Source: Mediterraneibacter faecis JCM 15917 (GTDB lineage: Bacteria; Bacillota; Clostridia; Lachnospirales; Lachnospiraceae). Taken from it: a stretch of DNA of 64,000 bases. The translations under genes and the position numbers were made by a program. Numbering within the stretch: the first letter of the stretch is position 1; each line of letters opens with the position of its first letter. Below, piece by piece: positions 63,953 through 64,000 of the stretch. The stretch lies in contig BBDW01000008.1 of the NCBI GenBank assembly GCA_001312505.1, forward strand, positions 87,807 through 151,806, read 5' to 3'. The notes under the pieces were generated by a model that was not told where the DNA came from, ran no database searches, and saw nothing but the letters and a program-made list of their open reading frames with translations.

Positions 63953-64000
63953 AAATGAGCTGTCGAAGAGAAGCGGATGAGTGACTCACAAACAGCAAAA

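Overview
The window looks like the chromosome of a low-to-mid GC, spore-former-related Firmicute of the Lachnospiraceae, close to the Mediterraneibacter/[Ruminococcus] torques-gnavus/Dorea group. This rests on the rpmG-secE-nusG-rplKA-rplJL-rpoBC and rpsL-rpsG-fusA-tuf layouts, spoVG, a GlgC/GlgD pair, DnaD- and DnaI-type primosome genes, a T-box before an archaeal-type proS, AGGAGG ribosome binding sites and TTGACA/TATAAT promoters. The species is inferred, not proven. No tRNA, rRNA, insertion sequence, prophage or CRISPR array was recognised.

Layout. 1-6.2 kb: the end of sbcC, a secreted SGNH hydrolase and a four-gene gliding-type (GldA/F/G-like) ABC operon with a DUF4340 protein. 6.3-9.3 kb: a zinc-ribbon membrane protein, a DnaJ-domain protein, tcdA and a TtcA-like tRNA thiolase. 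9.4-22.2 kb: the rpmG-to-rpoC transcription/translation cluster with L1- and L10-type leaders, interrupted by an M20 peptidase. 22.2-22.9 kb: two giant hairpins. 22.9-28 kb (minus strand): murC, dnaD-like, dnaC/dnaI-like and a divergent prs, with phased DnaA boxes upstream of dnaD. 28-31.8 kb: glgC, glgD, spoVG and a pseudouridine synthase. 31.8-36.1 kb: xpaC-telA and T-box-proS. 36.2-41 kb: rpsL-rpsG-fusA-tuf. 41-48.4 kb: yitT, then MATE-MATE-response regulator-ABC ATPase-permease-histidine kinase. 48.4-55.2 kb: aconitase, tatD, rsmA, citrate synthase and an alpha/beta hydrolase. 55.2-55.8 kb: a 439-bp composite inverted repeat. 55.8-61.2 kb: TetR, an MMPL exporter and a LxxG-repeat secreted protein. 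61.4-64 kb: a third MATE pump, a VanZ-like protein, a 125-bp tandem repeat and two strong promoters reading out of the window.

Sequence quality matters here. About twenty genes, including rpoB, rpoC, fusA, tuf and rsmA, carry frameshifts. They fall into two kinds: G4/C4 runs extended to 5-7, and GG/CC/CCC runs short by one base. At least sixteen further genes or sites carry runs of 7-8 G or C that add one extra Gly or Pro in frame. Because essential genes are hit, these are read as base-calling or assembly artefacts. The affected loci are annotated as single intact genes with the shift positions given, not as pseudogenes.

The most unusual biology is non-coding. Two adjacent hairpins of about 320-345 bp lie between rpoC and prs; they have unrelated stems but the same loop core. 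A third composite palindrome carries interchangeable mini-hairpins. Five DnaA-box-like sites, three of them spaced exactly 11 bp, overlap a perfect 17-bp inverted repeat before the dnaD-dnaC operon. A perfect 12-bp palindrome is centred on the tuf -10 element.
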